A stretch of 64,000 nt of DNA from Clostridia bacterium (GCA_017620205.1 JAFZQX010000034.1:27303-91302); one strand, 5' to 3'. Positions 24,195 to 33,062 are shown, counted from the stretch's first letter. Notes: a model not told the origin generated them from the sequence alone. Translations and numbers: made by a program.

Positions 24195-25325
24195 TCAAAC
24201 AAAAATTCTCGGCACTCTTTTGCCTATTCCGCAGACAACTTCATAGTTTATTGTATCGCAAAGCTTTGCTATTTCGTCAGCCGTAATTTCGTTTTCATTA
24301 TCGCGTCCGATAAGCGTAACCTCGTCCATCTCGGAAACGCCCGGGATATCCGTAACGTCAACCATAAACTGGTCCATGCAAACTCTGCCGGTTATAGGCG
24401 CCGCCTTCCCTCTTATCAGCACTCTGCCCTTATTTGACAAATGCCTCGGATATCCGTCCGCATAGCCTACGGGGATTGTTGCTATCTTTCTTTCGCCATC
24501 CGTCACATACGTCTGACCGTAGCTTATGCCCGTGCCTGCGGGAACGGACTTAAGATTTACAACGTGAGACTTAAGCTCTAAGGCAGGTTTTAAAGATATA
24601 AGGCTTTTATCCACCTCGTCCGACGGATAAAGTCCGTAAAGGATAATGCCGGCTCTTACCATTTCATAGTAGCAGTGCGGAAATTCCATTATGCCCGCGC
24701 TGTTGCAGATATGGCGAAGAGGGATATAAACGCCCGCGTCTTTAAGCTTTTCGCACATCGTGTCAAAGCGTTTAAGCTGCAGTGCGGAAAAGTCCTTATT
24801 TTTCTCGTCCGCCGTCGCAAAGTGTGAAAAAATGCCGACTATTTCAGTATTTGGCAGTCCGCTTATATATTTGATCTTTGAAACGCTTTCGTCGTTTATT
24901 TGGAAGCCTATGCGCGACATGCCCGTATCAAGCGCTATATGTATTTTGCCCGTTTTGCCGCTGTCTTTTGCTTCCTCAGACAGCTTTTCGGCAGCGTCTT
25001 GGCTATAAACCGTCAGCGCTATGTCGTATTTTAAAGCGTCCTTATAAAACAAGGGCGAGGTATGCCCCAAAATCATAATAGGCTTCACTATTGCGTTTTC
25101 GCGCAGCGATATTGCTTCTTCCATAACCGCAACGGCATAGTAATCCGCTATGGGGTCTATAACGCGCGCAGTTTCCGCCGCGCCGTGACCGTATCCGTCC
25201 GCTTTTATAACGGCGGTGATTTTCGTATCTCCTACCTTTTTGCGTATCTCCGAAATATTATGAAAAAGCGCGTCTTTATTTATTTTTGCATAAACACGTC
25301 TGTATGTTTCCAAGCCTATCATCAT
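24195..25325 (-). CDS. alr: Alanine racemase
   Basis: PLP enzyme interconverting L- and D-alanine for peptidoglycan. 376 residues; the PLP lysine lies in AVIKADGYGHGA and the second catalytic base, Tyr, in GTGISYGQTYV. The C-terminal beta domain includes the substrate-gating GRVCMDQFMVDV motif. AAGGGA precedes the ATG pair at 25325/25322. It is transcribed toward tig but a promoter for tig lies between, so it is likely a separate unit. In spore formers a second alr can be spore-associated; nothing here separates the two roles. Confidence 0.96.
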   Translation of the reverse strand: MMIGLETYRRVYAKINKDALFHNISEIRKKVGDTKITAVIKADGYGHGAAETARVIDPIADYYAVAVMEEAISLRENAIVKPIMILGHTSPLFYKDALKYDIALTVYSQDAAEKLSEEAKDSGKTGKIHIALDTGMSRIGFQINDESVSKIKYISGLPNTEIVGIFSHFATADEKNKDFSALQLKRFDTMCEKLKDAGVYIPLRHICNSAGIMEFPHCYYEMVRAGIILYGLYPSDEVDKSLISLKPALELKSHVVNLKSVPAGTGISYGQTYVTDGERKIATIPVGYADGYPRHLSNKGRVLIRGKAAPITGRVCMDQFMVDVTDIPGVSEMDEVTLIGRDNENEITADEIAKLCDTINYEVVCGIGKRVPRIFV

Positions 25326-25407
25326 TCCCTTCTCACTGTATTATAAGGATATTTGCGCCTGTTGTCAAGCGCTAACAGAAAAAAGTCGCCATGGCCGGGG
25401 TGGCTCA

Positions 25408-25500
25408 ATATAGTGCAGAATGGACAAACGGAACCAAAGCGGAGCTTTGGGTTACCCGAAGGCGTACAAAGGTACGTCGAGAGGTGACGTTTGTTCATAG
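25408..25500. repeat. Cloverleaf-like intergenic repeat, copy A
   Basis: Non-coding. Outer stem ACAAACG/CGTTTGT (25424-25430, 25488-25494) encloses two hairpins: CCAAAGC-GGA-GCTTTGG (25434-25450) and GGCGTAC-AAAG-GTACGTC (25461-25478). It begins with AATATAGTGCAG. A second copy with the same head, outer stem and GGCGTAC hairpin lies at 40180-40245. Family unknown to me. Confidence 0.55.
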
Positions 25501-25514
25501 CAAAAAAGCTTAAA

Positions 25515-25553
25515 TTCAAAAGGGATACACAAAAAGTAATTTTTGTGTATCCC
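25515..25553 (-). terminator. Terminator of the hydrogenase operon
   Basis: 14-bp perfect stem GGGATACACAAAAA/TTTTTGTGTATCCC (25522-25535, 25540-25553) with a GTAA loop; T's follow on the minus strand. About 90 bases after the hydrogenase stop codon. Confidence 0.8.
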
Positions 25554-25644
25554 AACTTTGATTTTTCTCTTAAAGTCTTTCGACTAATCTCTCACAACAC
25601 ATATTTGCTTTTTTGCGCTCTGTGCATAGTGAGACAGCCCTTAA

Positions 25645-27381
25645 TTAATATTTAGGTCTTTCGATATAGTGCGTATGCAGGAGTTCGTGAGCCTTGTGTG
25701 AACCCGGCTTTTCAAGGAATTCCTTGTAGAGCATATCAATATCGGGATTAAGGTGACTCTGACGGACTGTTGAAGTTTTGTCTTCTTCATAAAGAGCTTT
25801 AGCACGTTCTGCTCTGAGGTCAATGTCCATACGGCATTTTGAAGGAACAATGGGCTGACCGCCGCCTGTTACACAGCCGCCGGGGCATGCCATGATTTCA
25901 ATAAACGTATAGTTTGCTTTGCCTTCGCGGATATTGTTTAAGAGCTTTCTTGCGTTGCCGAGGCCGTGAGCTATTGCAACTTTAACTTCTTTGCCGCCAA
26001 CCGTAAGCGCTGCTTCTTTGATGCCTTCCGTACCGCGGACAGCTTCAAAGTCGAGCTTTTCGAGGGGCTTGCCGTCAAGGATTTCAACTACCGTACGAAG
26101 AGCAGCTTCCATAACGCCGCCCGTTGCGCCGAAGATAACGCCGGCACCTGTGTCAACACCGAAGGGATTGTCAAACTTCTCATCGGGAAGAGCCGTGAAG
26201 TTTATGCCGTGCTGTTTAATCATTCTTGCGAGCTCGCGTGTTGAGATAACAATATCAACATCGGGGTACTTGCCGCCGAGTTCTTCTCTCTGAGCTTCGA
26301 ATTTCTTAGCTACGCAGGGCATAACGGATACAACAACCATCTTTGAGGGGTCTATGCCGTTTTTCTCAGCGTAGTAGGATTTAAGGATTGCACCGAACAT
26401 TTCGTGAGGTGATTTGCAGCTTGAAAGGTTCGGAATGAAATCCGGGAAGTTGTGTTCGCAGAATTTGATCCAGCCGGGGCTGCATGATGTGATCATCGGG
26501 AGCACGCCGCCTGATTGAATTCTTTCGAGTAATTCTGTGCCTTCTTCCATAATTGTAAGGTCGGCACTTGTATCTGTATCAAATACCTTGTCAAATCCCA
26601 TGCGGTGCAGAGCAGCTGCCATTTTGCCTGTAACGGGAGTGCCTATCGGGTAACCGAATTCTTCGCCGAGACCTGCACGAACAGCGGGAGCTGTCTGAAC
26701 GATAACATATTTATCGGGATCGTTTATAGCGTTCCAAACGTCCTCTGTATTATCTTTTTCATGAAGAGCGCCAACAGGACAAGCTGTGATACACTGACCG
26801 CAGTTTACGCAGTCAACTTCGGAAAGTGATTTACCGAAAGCAGTACCAACTTCTGTTTTGATACCTCTGTTCATTGTGTCGATAACTGCAACCGTCTGAA
26901 CGTTTTTACATACGTTTACGCAGCGGCGGCAGAGAACGCACTTGTTGTTGTCACGAACGATTGAAGGCGAAAGGTCGTCAATCTCGTGTTCAACTCTTGT
27001 GCCCTCAAAGGGGATATCGCGGATACCGAATTCTTCAGCGAGTTTCTGAAGTTCGCAGTTCTGGTTTCTGATACATGTAAGACACTTGCGGTCATGTTCG
27101 GACAGGATAAGTTCGAGTGTAACTTTTCTTGCGTCGCGAACTCTTTTGCTGTTTGTTGTAATTTCAAGGCCTTCAGATACGGGATATACGCAGGCTGCCT
27201 GAAGAGCTCTTGCGTTTGAAACTTCTACAACGCACATTCTGCACGCGCCGGTCTGGCTTGCATCTTTGAGATAGCAAAGAGTCGGGATATCAATGTTTAC
27301 CGAATGAGCAGCTTCCAAAACAGTGTAGTTTGCGGGAACGCTGTAGCTTTGGCCGTTTATTTTAATATTAACATTTTCCAT
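25645..27381 (-). CDS. hndD: [FeFe]-hydrogenase catalytic subunit, HndD/HydA type (NAD(P)-linked)
   Basis: 578 residues. Order of domains: plant-type 2Fe-2S (CYLKDASQTGACRMC), His/Cys 4Fe-4S cluster (HDRKCLTCIRNQNCEL), two 4Fe-4S motifs (CVLCRRCVNVC and CVNCGQCITACP), then the H-cluster domain with L1 TSCSPGW (298-304), L2 MPCVAKKFE and L3 MACPGGCVTGGGQP, and the small-subunit-like tail. It makes or consumes H2 while exchanging electrons with NAD(P)H and possibly ferredoxin via the HndA/B/C partners encoded upstream. The textbook L1 is TSCCPGW; TSCSPGW is, to my recollection, the common variant in this subgroup, so it is not read as inactivation. The last gene of the operon. Confidence 0.95.
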   Translation of the reverse strand: MENVNIKINGQSYSVPANYTVLEAAHSVNIDIPTLCYLKDASQTGACRMCVVEVSNARALQAACVYPVSEGLEITTNSKRVRDARKVTLELILSEHDRKCLTCIRNQNCELQKLAEEFGIRDIPFEGTRVEHEIDDLSPSIVRDNNKCVLCRRCVNVCKNVQTVAVIDTMNRGIKTEVGTAFGKSLSEVDCVNCGQCITACPVGALHEKDNTEDVWNAINDPDKYVIVQTAPAVRAGLGEEFGYPIGTPVTGKMAAALHRMGFDKVFDTDTSADLTIMEEGTELLERIQSGGVLPMITSCSPGWIKFCEHNFPDFIPNLSSCKSPHEMFGAILKSYYAEKNGIDPSKMVVVSVMPCVAKKFEAQREELGGKYPDVDIVISTRELARMIKQHGINFTALPDEKFDNPFGVDTGAGVIFGATGGVMEAALRTVVEILDGKPLEKLDFEAVRGTEGIKEAALTVGGKEVKVAIAHGLGNARKLLNNIREGKANYTFIEIMACPGGCVTGGGQPIVPSKCRMDIDLRAERAKALYEEDKTSTVRQSHLNPDIDMLYKEFLEKPGSHKAHELLHTHYIERPKY

Positions 27382-27399
27382 TTTATTTCTCTCCTTTCC

Positions 27400-29193
27400 T
27401 TATCTTTTAATGATCGCGCCGAACTTACATGTTTCCATACAAGCACCGCACTTAATACATTTGCTGCTGTCAATTGTAAACGGTGATTTGATTTCACCGG
27501 AGATAGCGCCGACGGGACACTGTCTTGAGCAGAGCGAGCATCCTTTACACTTATCGGGCTGGATATAGTATTCAAGGAGCTTCTTACATACGCCTGCGGG
27601 ACATTTCTTGTCGCGAACGTGCGCTTCATATTCGTCTCTGAAATAACGGAGAGTACTTAAAACAGGGTTCGGAGCTGTCTGACCGAGACCGCAGAGAGCT
27701 GAAGACTTAATAGCCATGCAGAGCTCTTCGAGCTTGTCAAGGTCTTCCATTGTTCCGTTGCCTTCCGTAATCTTTGTGAGGATATCAAGAAGTCTTCTTG
27801 TACCTACACGGCAGGGTGCGCACTTACCGCAGGACTCGTCAACCGTAAATTCGAGGAAGAATTTAGCGATATCAACCATACATGTGTCTTCGTCCATAAC
27901 GATAAGACCGCCGCTGCCCATCATGGAGCCTATAGCCATGAGTGAGTCATAATCGATAGGCGTATCGATAAGAGAAGCAGGAATACATCCGCCGGACGGT
28001 CCGCCTGTCTGAGCAGCTTTGAACTTTTTGCCGTTCGGGATGCCGCCGCCGATTTCTTCGATGATCTCGCGGAGCGTTGTTCCCATCGGAACTTCAACAA
28101 GACCGGTGTTGTTGATCTTGCCGCCGAGTGCAAATACTTTTGTACCTCTTGATTTTTCAGTACCGATTGTGTTGAACCAATCAGCGCCGTTATTTATAAT
28201 AGCTGTGATGTTAGCGTATGTTTCAACGTTATTTAAGATTGTGGGCTTGCCGAAAAGACCTTTGATAGCCGGGAACGGCGGACGCGGTCTGGGCTCGCCG
28301 CGCTTGCCTTCGATAGAAGTCATGAGCGCTGTTTCTTCACCGCAAACGAACGCACCTGCGCCGAGGCGGAGGTGAAGGTCAAAGCTAAAGTCCGTACCGA
28401 AAATGTTTTTGCCGAGTAAACCGTAATCTCTTGCCTGGTCAATAGCTATCTGCAAACGCTGAACGGCAATAGGATACTCAGCTCTGATGTAGATAAAGCC
28501 TTCGTCCGAACCGATAGCGTAAGCTGCGATTGCCATAGCTTCTATTACGGAGTGCGGATCGCCTTCAAGAACGGAACGGTCCATGAATGCACCCGGGTCA
28601 CCTTCGTCGGCGTTACAGCAAACATACTTTTTGTCGCCTACGGAAGCACGCGCGAAGCTCCATTTTCTGCCTGTCGGGAAGCCTGCGCCGCCACGGCCGC
28701 GGAGACCTGATTTTAAGATTTCATCAATAACGCCTTCAGGTGTCATTTCCGTTAAAACCTTGTGGAGAGCCTTATAACCGTCAACAGCTATGTACTCGTC
28801 AATGTTTTCGGGGTTGATAACACCGCAGTTGCGAAGCGCTATACGCATCTGCTTTTTGTAGAAGTTAACTTCGTCAAGAGGTTTAACTTCCTTATCTGCT
28901 ACAGTCTCATCATAGAGAAGACGTGTAACGATACGTCCCTTTAAGAGATGTTCGGAAACGATTTCCGCTACATCTTCGGGTTTAACTCTGCTGTAGAATG
29001 CACCCTCGGGGTACACAACTACTACCGGACCCAAAGCGCAGAGACCAAAACAGCCTGTCTGAACAAGCTTTACTTCGTTTTCAAGTCCGTTTGCTTTGAG
29101 CTGTTCTTCAAATTCTTTTTGAATCTGCTTGGAACCGGATGATGTACAGCCTGTACCGCCGCAGACCAAAACGTGCGATCTGTATATGTTCAT
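27400..29193 (-). CDS. hndC: NuoF/HndC-like flavoprotein subunit of the hydrogenase
   Basis: 597 residues. N-terminal thioredoxin-like 2Fe-2S domain (CGGTGCTSSG ... QTGCFGLCALGP), FMN/NAD-binding core with GLRGRGGAGFPTGRKW and the NADEGDPGAFMDR signature, SLBB domain, 4Fe-4S motif SCGKCAPCRVGTRR, and a C-terminal 2x[4Fe-4S] ferredoxin module (CKGCSLCSRQCPVGA; CIKCGACMETC). This is the HydB/HndC layout and is the entry point for NAD(P)H. It lies 18 bases upstream of the catalytic subunit. The presence of the extra ferredoxin module fits electron-bifurcating hydrogenases, but bifurcation itself cannot be shown from sequence. Confidence 0.95.
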   Translation of the reverse strand: MNIYRSHVLVCGGTGCTSSGSKQIQKEFEEQLKANGLENEVKLVQTGCFGLCALGPVVVVYPEGAFYSRVKPEDVAEIVSEHLLKGRIVTRLLYDETVADKEVKPLDEVNFYKKQMRIALRNCGVINPENIDEYIAVDGYKALHKVLTEMTPEGVIDEILKSGLRGRGGAGFPTGRKWSFARASVGDKKYVCCNADEGDPGAFMDRSVLEGDPHSVIEAMAIAAYAIGSDEGFIYIRAEYPIAVQRLQIAIDQARDYGLLGKNIFGTDFSFDLHLRLGAGAFVCGEETALMTSIEGKRGEPRPRPPFPAIKGLFGKPTILNNVETYANITAIINNGADWFNTIGTEKSRGTKVFALGGKINNTGLVEVPMGTTLREIIEEIGGGIPNGKKFKAAQTGGPSGGCIPASLIDTPIDYDSLMAIGSMMGSGGLIVMDEDTCMVDIAKFFLEFTVDESCGKCAPCRVGTRRLLDILTKITEGNGTMEDLDKLEELCMAIKSSALCGLGQTAPNPVLSTLRYFRDEYEAHVRDKKCPAGVCKKLLEYYIQPDKCKGCSLCSRQCPVGAISGEIKSPFTIDSSKCIKCGACMETCKFGAIIKR

Positions 29194-29240
29194 AACTAAC
29201 TCCTCCCATTCCGTGCCTTACGGCACCGAAATTTATTTAA

Positions 29241-29612
29241 TCATTCTGCGGCGCCTACTGTATATTCGACAACCGGATTATTGTTTACAATGTGTTCTGC
29301 AACAACGCGTGCTGCTTTTTCCGGAGACATATGAACATATGTAACCTTGTCCTGTCCCGGTACCGTAACTTCAACGATGGGCTCGAGGCGGCACATGCCG
29401 ATACAGCCTGTCTGTGTAACAGTTACGTTTGAAAGACCTCTCTTAGCGATCTCTTCCGTGAAAGCGTTTAAAACGGGTCTTGCGCCTGCGGCAATACCGC
29501 ATGTTGCCATGCCGACAACAACTCTGATACCTTCTTCGCGGTCTTTGCGAAGATTAACCTGGTTTAATGTTTTGTTGCGAATTTCAAGCAATTCTTCAAA
29601 GCTCTTTTTCAT
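29241..29612 (-). CDS. hndB: HndB-like (2Fe-2S) ferredoxin-domain subunit
   Basis: 123 residues from the ATG at 29612 (AAAGGA about 11 bases upstream; a longer frame to 29690 runs into AT-rich leader). Thioredoxin-like 2Fe-2S fold with Cys at MATCGIAAGA and QTGCIGMCRLEP, the four-Cys spacing of the NuoE/HndB family. In HndABCD hydrogenases this subunit relays electrons between the flavoprotein and the catalytic subunit. It heads the second half of the operon (hndB-hndC-hndD), 156 bases after the preceding ATPase gene, a gap that contains two hairpins. Confidence 0.88.
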   Translation of the reverse strand: MKKSFEELLEIRNKTLNQVNLRKDREEGIRVVVGMATCGIAAGARPVLNAFTEEIAKRGLSNVTVTQTGCIGMCRLEPIVEVTVPGQDKVTYVHMSPEKAARVVAEHIVNNNPVVEYTVGAAE

Positions 29613-29702
29613 AAAACAACCATTCCTTTCCAAAATATAAATAAAATTTATTTTTTTATAACATAGGTAATTGCGCGCATACGTCCGCAATTAGCTTGTT
29701 TC

Positions 29703-29738
29703 AAAAAAGCGTTCCGCTTTGCCCCCCAAGATTGGGGG
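29703..29738 (-). terminator. Two hairpins inside the hydrogenase operon (partial terminator or attenuator)
   Basis: Minus strand order: CCCCCAA/TTGGGGG (29723-29738), then AAAGCG-GAA-CGCTTT (29706-29720) followed by a T run (29703-29708). They lie between the GHKL ATPase and hndB and could reduce read-through into the catalytic genes. Confidence 0.45.
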
Positions 29739-29768
29739 TAAGTGGGTTTATGTGTTCCTGACACTTTT

Positions 29769-30305
29769 TTAAATTTCAGACAAACCGTCTTTTATATATT
29801 CACTTATCCACTGCAGAACTTCGGGAATATCAAGCGGCACGCCGCCTAAAGTCTCCCTTATTTCTTTCGTGTCTAAGACTAATTCTCCTTTATCCGTCGT
29901 ATGGCGGTATAAAAAGTCTATCCGGGGCGCTCCGCCTATGGCAGTTGTCATGGTGGACGCCATGTCTCCGAGTGGCGCGCGGTCTATGCTGTCAAGTACG
30001 AAATTCACTTTAAGCGTTGTACCTACGCCCTTTTCGGATTCTATCGAAAGCCCTCCGCCCGTCTGAACTGCGGCGGCTTCAAAAAGCGAAATGCCCATGC
30101 CCGTTTTCCTTGTTGTCCTTGTAGTTGTAAACGGGTCGCGCACACGTGCTAAAAACTCGGGGTCCATTCCGCACCCGTCGTCTTTTATAACGATCCTGAG
30201 CGCGTTTTCTTTTTCGCTTTCATTTATTAAAACCTCAATATTTTTGGCTTCCGCCTTTATTGAGTTTTGTACTATATCAAGAATATGCAGAGATAATTCT
30301 TTCAT
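29769..30305 (-). CDS. Stand-alone GHKL (histidine-kinase-like) ATPase in the hydrogenase operon
   Basis: 178 residues consisting of little but an ATP-binding GHKL domain: N box QNSIKAEAKNIEV, G1 box DDGCGMD, G2 box KTGMGISLFEAAA, and a final GVGTTLKVNF. No dimerisation/phospho-acceptor His domain, sensor or membrane segment is present. Proteins of this kind are regularly encoded in clostridial hydrogenase clusters with PHP and DRTGG proteins (established co-occurrence as I recall it), but no biochemical role is known to me. It starts 5 bases after the PHP gene stop. By analogy it may be a partner-switching kinase or an ATP-dependent assembly/regulatory factor. Confidence 0.8.
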   Translation of the reverse strand: MKELSLHILDIVQNSIKAEAKNIEVLINESEKENALRIVIKDDGCGMDPEFLARVRDPFTTTRTTRKTGMGISLFEAAAVQTGGGLSIESEKGVGTTLKVNFVLDSIDRAPLGDMASTMTTAIGGAPRIDFLYRHTTDKGELVLDTKEIRETLGGVPLDIPEVLQWISEYIKDGLSEI

Positions 30306-30310
30306 GTTTT

Positions 30311-31006
30311 TTACCCTTTAAACAGATCTCTAATATCGTCAAAATCAAGGCATGCTTCTTTGGGTGAAATATCGGGAAGATAGTGTGCGTCGCTGTCACG
30401 GAGGATTTTATACTTTTTCAGCTCCGGACGGCTTTCCATATACGCGCCGGTATCCTCAACAAGCTTTGATATTTCAATATATCTTATATCAATATTATCG
30501 GGCATAAAGCCGAGGTTTGTTAAAATGCTGTAGCTGTGCCTGTCAACATGCGCGGGAGCAAACAGCCCGCCCGCAGTTTTTACAAGGTCAAAAAGCGATT
30601 CTATTGAAAGTGACGTTGCCGAAAGCAGCAGCTTATCCTCATATCCTATTATGTTATCTTCCTCGTCCATTATACGCTGCTCGCCGAAAATTTCGGGTTT
30701 GTTTTTTATATCGGGAAGCTTTTTATAAACCTCCGCCGCGGCATATTCGGCAGCTTCTATTGTAGGATAAAGAGTTAAGATATGAACTTCTTCTTCCGTT
30801 TCAACTTCCATGCCCGGGATAACGGTTACGTCATACTCTTCGCCTACCTTCATTGCCGCGCGCACGTTTCCTACCGTATTGTGGTCGGTAACCGCTACGG
30901 CGTCAAGACCCGTAACCTTCGCCATGCCTACTATATTATTGGGCGTCATATCATTGTCGCCGCAGGGTGACAACGCCGAATGAATGTGAAAATCGTAATA
31001 AATCAT
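30311..31006 (-). CDS. PHP-domain metal-dependent phosphoesterase
   Basis: 231 residues, one PHP domain. The metal-binding motifs are visible: DFHIHSALSPCGD (HxH), TDHNTVG, the Glu in GMEVETEE, HVDRHS and the final DSDAH. PHP proteins hydrolyse phosphomonoesters or nucleotides (for example histidinol phosphate, oligoribonucleotides); the substrate here is unknown. It overlaps the preceding DRTGG gene by 4 bases (ATGA) and is followed after 5 bases by the GHKL ATPase, so it is translated as part of the hydrogenase operon. A role in turning over a phosphorylated signal made by the ATPases is possible but speculative. Confidence 0.88.
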   Translation of the reverse strand: MIYYDFHIHSALSPCGDNDMTPNNIVGMAKVTGLDAVAVTDHNTVGNVRAAMKVGEEYDVTVIPGMEVETEEEVHILTLYPTIEAAEYAAAEVYKKLPDIKNKPEIFGEQRIMDEEDNIIGYEDKLLLSATSLSIESLFDLVKTAGGLFAPAHVDRHSYSILTNLGFMPDNIDIRYIEISKLVEDTGAYMESRPELKKYKILRDSDAHYLPDISPKEACLDFDDIRDLFKG

Positions 31007-31332
31007 AGCGCCTTTGAAATCAGGGAAGCGAGTTCATAGCTTGTTTTGCCGCTTGAGAAAATTATAATGCCCTGGCTGTCGGCCTTCTCCGCAACGCCCG
31101 CGTCGGGCTTTACGCCTTCCGCAAGGATTACGCATGCGACATCCGCAAGAGACGCAACTGCGGCAATGTTTACATTGCTCATAATTGTAATCCACGCGTC
31201 GCCCGCCTTTGCTCTGCCCATGACCCAGCTTAGCAAATCACCTATATAACAGCCGGTAATTTCTCTGTCCTCATAGTCTTTAGATGTCAAAACTTCAAGT
31301 CCGAGATCTTTCTGTAAATCGGAAACTTTCAT
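31003..31332 (-). CDS. DRTGG-domain protein (first of two in the operon)
   Basis: 109 residues covering one DRTGG-type domain (a ~100-residue domain also found in HPr kinase N-termini, phosphotransacetylase and CBS-domain pyrophosphatases): EITGCYIGDLLSWVMGR, then AWITIMSNVNIAAVASL and IIFSSGKTSYELASLI. In phosphotransacetylase and pyrophosphatase proteins the domain is thought to sense nucleotides. The ATG lies one base after the stop of the divergent hydrogenase gene and its own end overlaps the PHP start by 4 bases. A second family member sits at 33059-33415. Confidence 0.82.
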   Translation of the reverse strand: MKVSDLQKDLGLEVLTSKDYEDREITGCYIGDLLSWVMGRAKAGDAWITIMSNVNIAAVASLADVACVILAEGVKPDAGVAEKADSQGIIIFSSGKTSYELASLISKAL

Positions 31333-31333
31333 A

Positions 31334-32605
31334 TTAATCTCCTATATAATCTTTTTTCGCTTTTTCTTTCAAAAGCTCCAAAAGGCGCTCACGCATTTTA
31401 ACGATACAGTCTTCTTCTCTGCCGTAGCCTCTTACTATATCCTCCGCCTTCGCTCTGCAGGAGGGGGCGCCGCAAGCGCCGCAGTCAAGGCGCGGCATGT
31501 GTTCGTAAATCTTTTCTATTTCTTCCATCTTGCCCATGGCAACGGTGAAATCATCGTCAAGCCTCATGATGTAAACGGGCTCTAAATCCTTTTTCCACAT
31601 CATGTCGTCTATATCAAACTCGCCCAAGGGGTCAACGTCTTCATGCGCCACAATCATGTTTTCCATACGCGCAGCCGCAACAAACGGATTTTCAACGTTT
31701 AACGGCCCGCCAACGCATCCGCCGGGGCAGGAGCTGAGCTCAATAAAATCAGCGTCAATATCCTTGCTCTCAAGCTGTTCCAAAACCTTAACGGCATTGT
31801 TTACGCCGTCCGCGTGGATAACACGCGGCGAAGGAACGCCTGCGCACTCGCCGCCTTCGCGGCCCCATGAAATACCGTGAATACTTGCTCTTGCAAGCTT
31901 TTCGGGCTTATCAATCTTTTTTATCGCGGCTCTTATTTCCGCGTAAAGCTCGTTTACCGAGAACGCGCCGTTTATAACGGGCTCTGTCAGAAACATATAT
32001 GTTCTGATGCTCGTCATCTTGGCCGGGCACGGCGTTACAAAGAACACGCCTATATCCCTGTCGGGAAGGCCTGTTTTTTCCGCAGCCTCGCGCCTTGCCA
32101 TCTTTGCCGCTATCTCCATCGGCGATATAAGATTTACTATATTATCTATAAGGTCAGGGAACCTGACGCTTATAAGCCTGTTCATAACGGGGCAGGCAGA
32201 ACTTATCGCGGGGTGGGGCAGTTTACCCTCCTCCATAAGCCGTGCTGTTGCCGCGGTTATATATTCCGCGCCTCTCGCGACCTCGTAAACATCGTCAAAG
32301 CCTATTTTTTTAAGAGCCGTCAGAATAACGTTTACATCCGAAACGCCTTCAAACTGTCCGTAAAAAGAGGGCGGAACCAATATTACGTTGTGTTTGCAAA
32401 CCTGTGTAAGCGTTCTGGGATCCGTAACGCTTATCTTTGCATGGTAAGGGCATACTCTGATGCACTCGCCGCAGTCAATACAGCGTTCTTTAATAATTCT
32501 CGCCTTCCCGTCACGCACACGGATTGCCTCTGTGGGACAGCCCTTAACACAGTTTGTACAGCCGTGACATTTATCTGAATCGAGCGCTACTGAATGAAAA
32601 TACAT
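31334..32605 (-). CDS. Divergent [FeFe]-hydrogenase-like protein (group C/D type, putative H2 sensor)
   Basis: 423 residues from the ATG at 32605 (GAGGAGAG 6 bases upstream). Two 4Fe-4S motifs (CHGCTNCVKGCP; CIDCGECIRVCP), an H-cluster domain, and a terminal four-Cys Fe-S domain (LDCGACGAPSCRAKAED). The H-cluster motifs are altered: L1 is SSACPVM, with Ala at the proton-relay Cys position and no Trp; L2 is TPCPAK, Met replaced by Thr; L3 is LSSCPGGCVGGP, Met replaced by Ser. The four cluster-binding Cys remain. Such changes mark the sensory or non-catalytic groups C and D. No PAS domain is present, in contrast to HydS proteins. It probably senses H2 or redox state for the operon; this is inference. 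Confidence 0.85.
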   Translation of the reverse strand: MYFHSVALDSDKCHGCTNCVKGCPTEAIRVRDGKARIIKERCIDCGECIRVCPYHAKISVTDPRTLTQVCKHNVILVPPSFYGQFEGVSDVNVILTALKKIGFDDVYEVARGAEYITAATARLMEEGKLPHPAISSACPVMNRLISVRFPDLIDNIVNLISPMEIAAKMARREAAEKTGLPDRDIGVFFVTPCPAKMTSIRTYMFLTEPVINGAFSVNELYAEIRAAIKKIDKPEKLARASIHGISWGREGGECAGVPSPRVIHADGVNNAVKVLEQLESKDIDADFIELSSCPGGCVGGPLNVENPFVAAARMENMIVAHEDVDPLGEFDIDDMMWKKDLEPVYIMRLDDDFTVAMGKMEEIEKIYEHMPRLDCGACGAPSCRAKAEDIVRGYGREEDCIVKMRERLLELLKEKAKKDYIGD

Positions 32606-32651
32606 AACCTGCTCTCCTCTGCCGCGCAAAATATGGCGGTGCTGATGATTC

Positions 32652-33062
32652 TTATAACTTAATTGTAAGAATTACAGTTGTGCCTTTCCCCTCTGATGTT
32701 TCTATCTGCATATCGTCTGTGTACTTCTTTATATTCGGAAGCCCCATGCCTGCACCAAAGCCAAGCTCCCTTATCTGATCCGTTGCAGTTGAATAACCTT
32801 CCTGCATAGCAAGATCGATATCTTTGATTCCCGGTCCGCTGTCTTTAAAAGTGATTACTACCCTGTCGGGCATAATCTCCGCATCGCACGTTCCGCCATG
32901 GCCGTGAATAATTGTGTTTATTTCGGCTTCATACATGGCAATTGAAACCTTGCGGATAACGTCCATCGGCACGCCGAGCTTTTTTAAAACAGTTTTAAAA
33001 TCACTTGACGCTTCGCCGCCGTTTGCAAAATCCGTACCGGAAATTTCATAATGCTTAATCAC
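32652..33062 (-). CDS. RsbW-like ATP-binding protein in the hydrogenase operon
   Basis: 136 residues, an anti-sigma-factor-like GHKL ATPase of the SpoIIAB/RsbW kind: N box EAEINTIIHGHG, G1 FKDSGPGI, G2 GFGAGMGLPNIKKY, and a final KGTTVILTI. No sigma factor or anti-anti-sigma (STAS) gene is visible nearby, so the usual partner-switching set is incomplete here. The start codon overlaps the stop of the preceding DRTGG gene by 4 bases. It lies 46 bases upstream of the sensor-like hydrogenase, suggesting that the two act together. Function unproven. Confidence 0.85.
   Translation of the reverse strand: MIKHYEISGTDFANGGEASSDFKTVLKKLGVPMDVIRKVSIAMYEAEINTIIHGHGGTCDAEIMPDRVVITFKDSGPGIKDIDLAMQEGYSTATDQIRELGFGAGMGLPNIKKYTDDMQIETSEGKGTTVILTIKL

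Noticed and set aside
31877..32578. 233-codon open frame on the plus strand, antisense to the divergent hydrogenase
   Set aside because: Rich in Arg, Tyr and Cys, no ribosome binding site, no family, and fully inside a well-supported gene with correct Fe-S motifs on the other strand.
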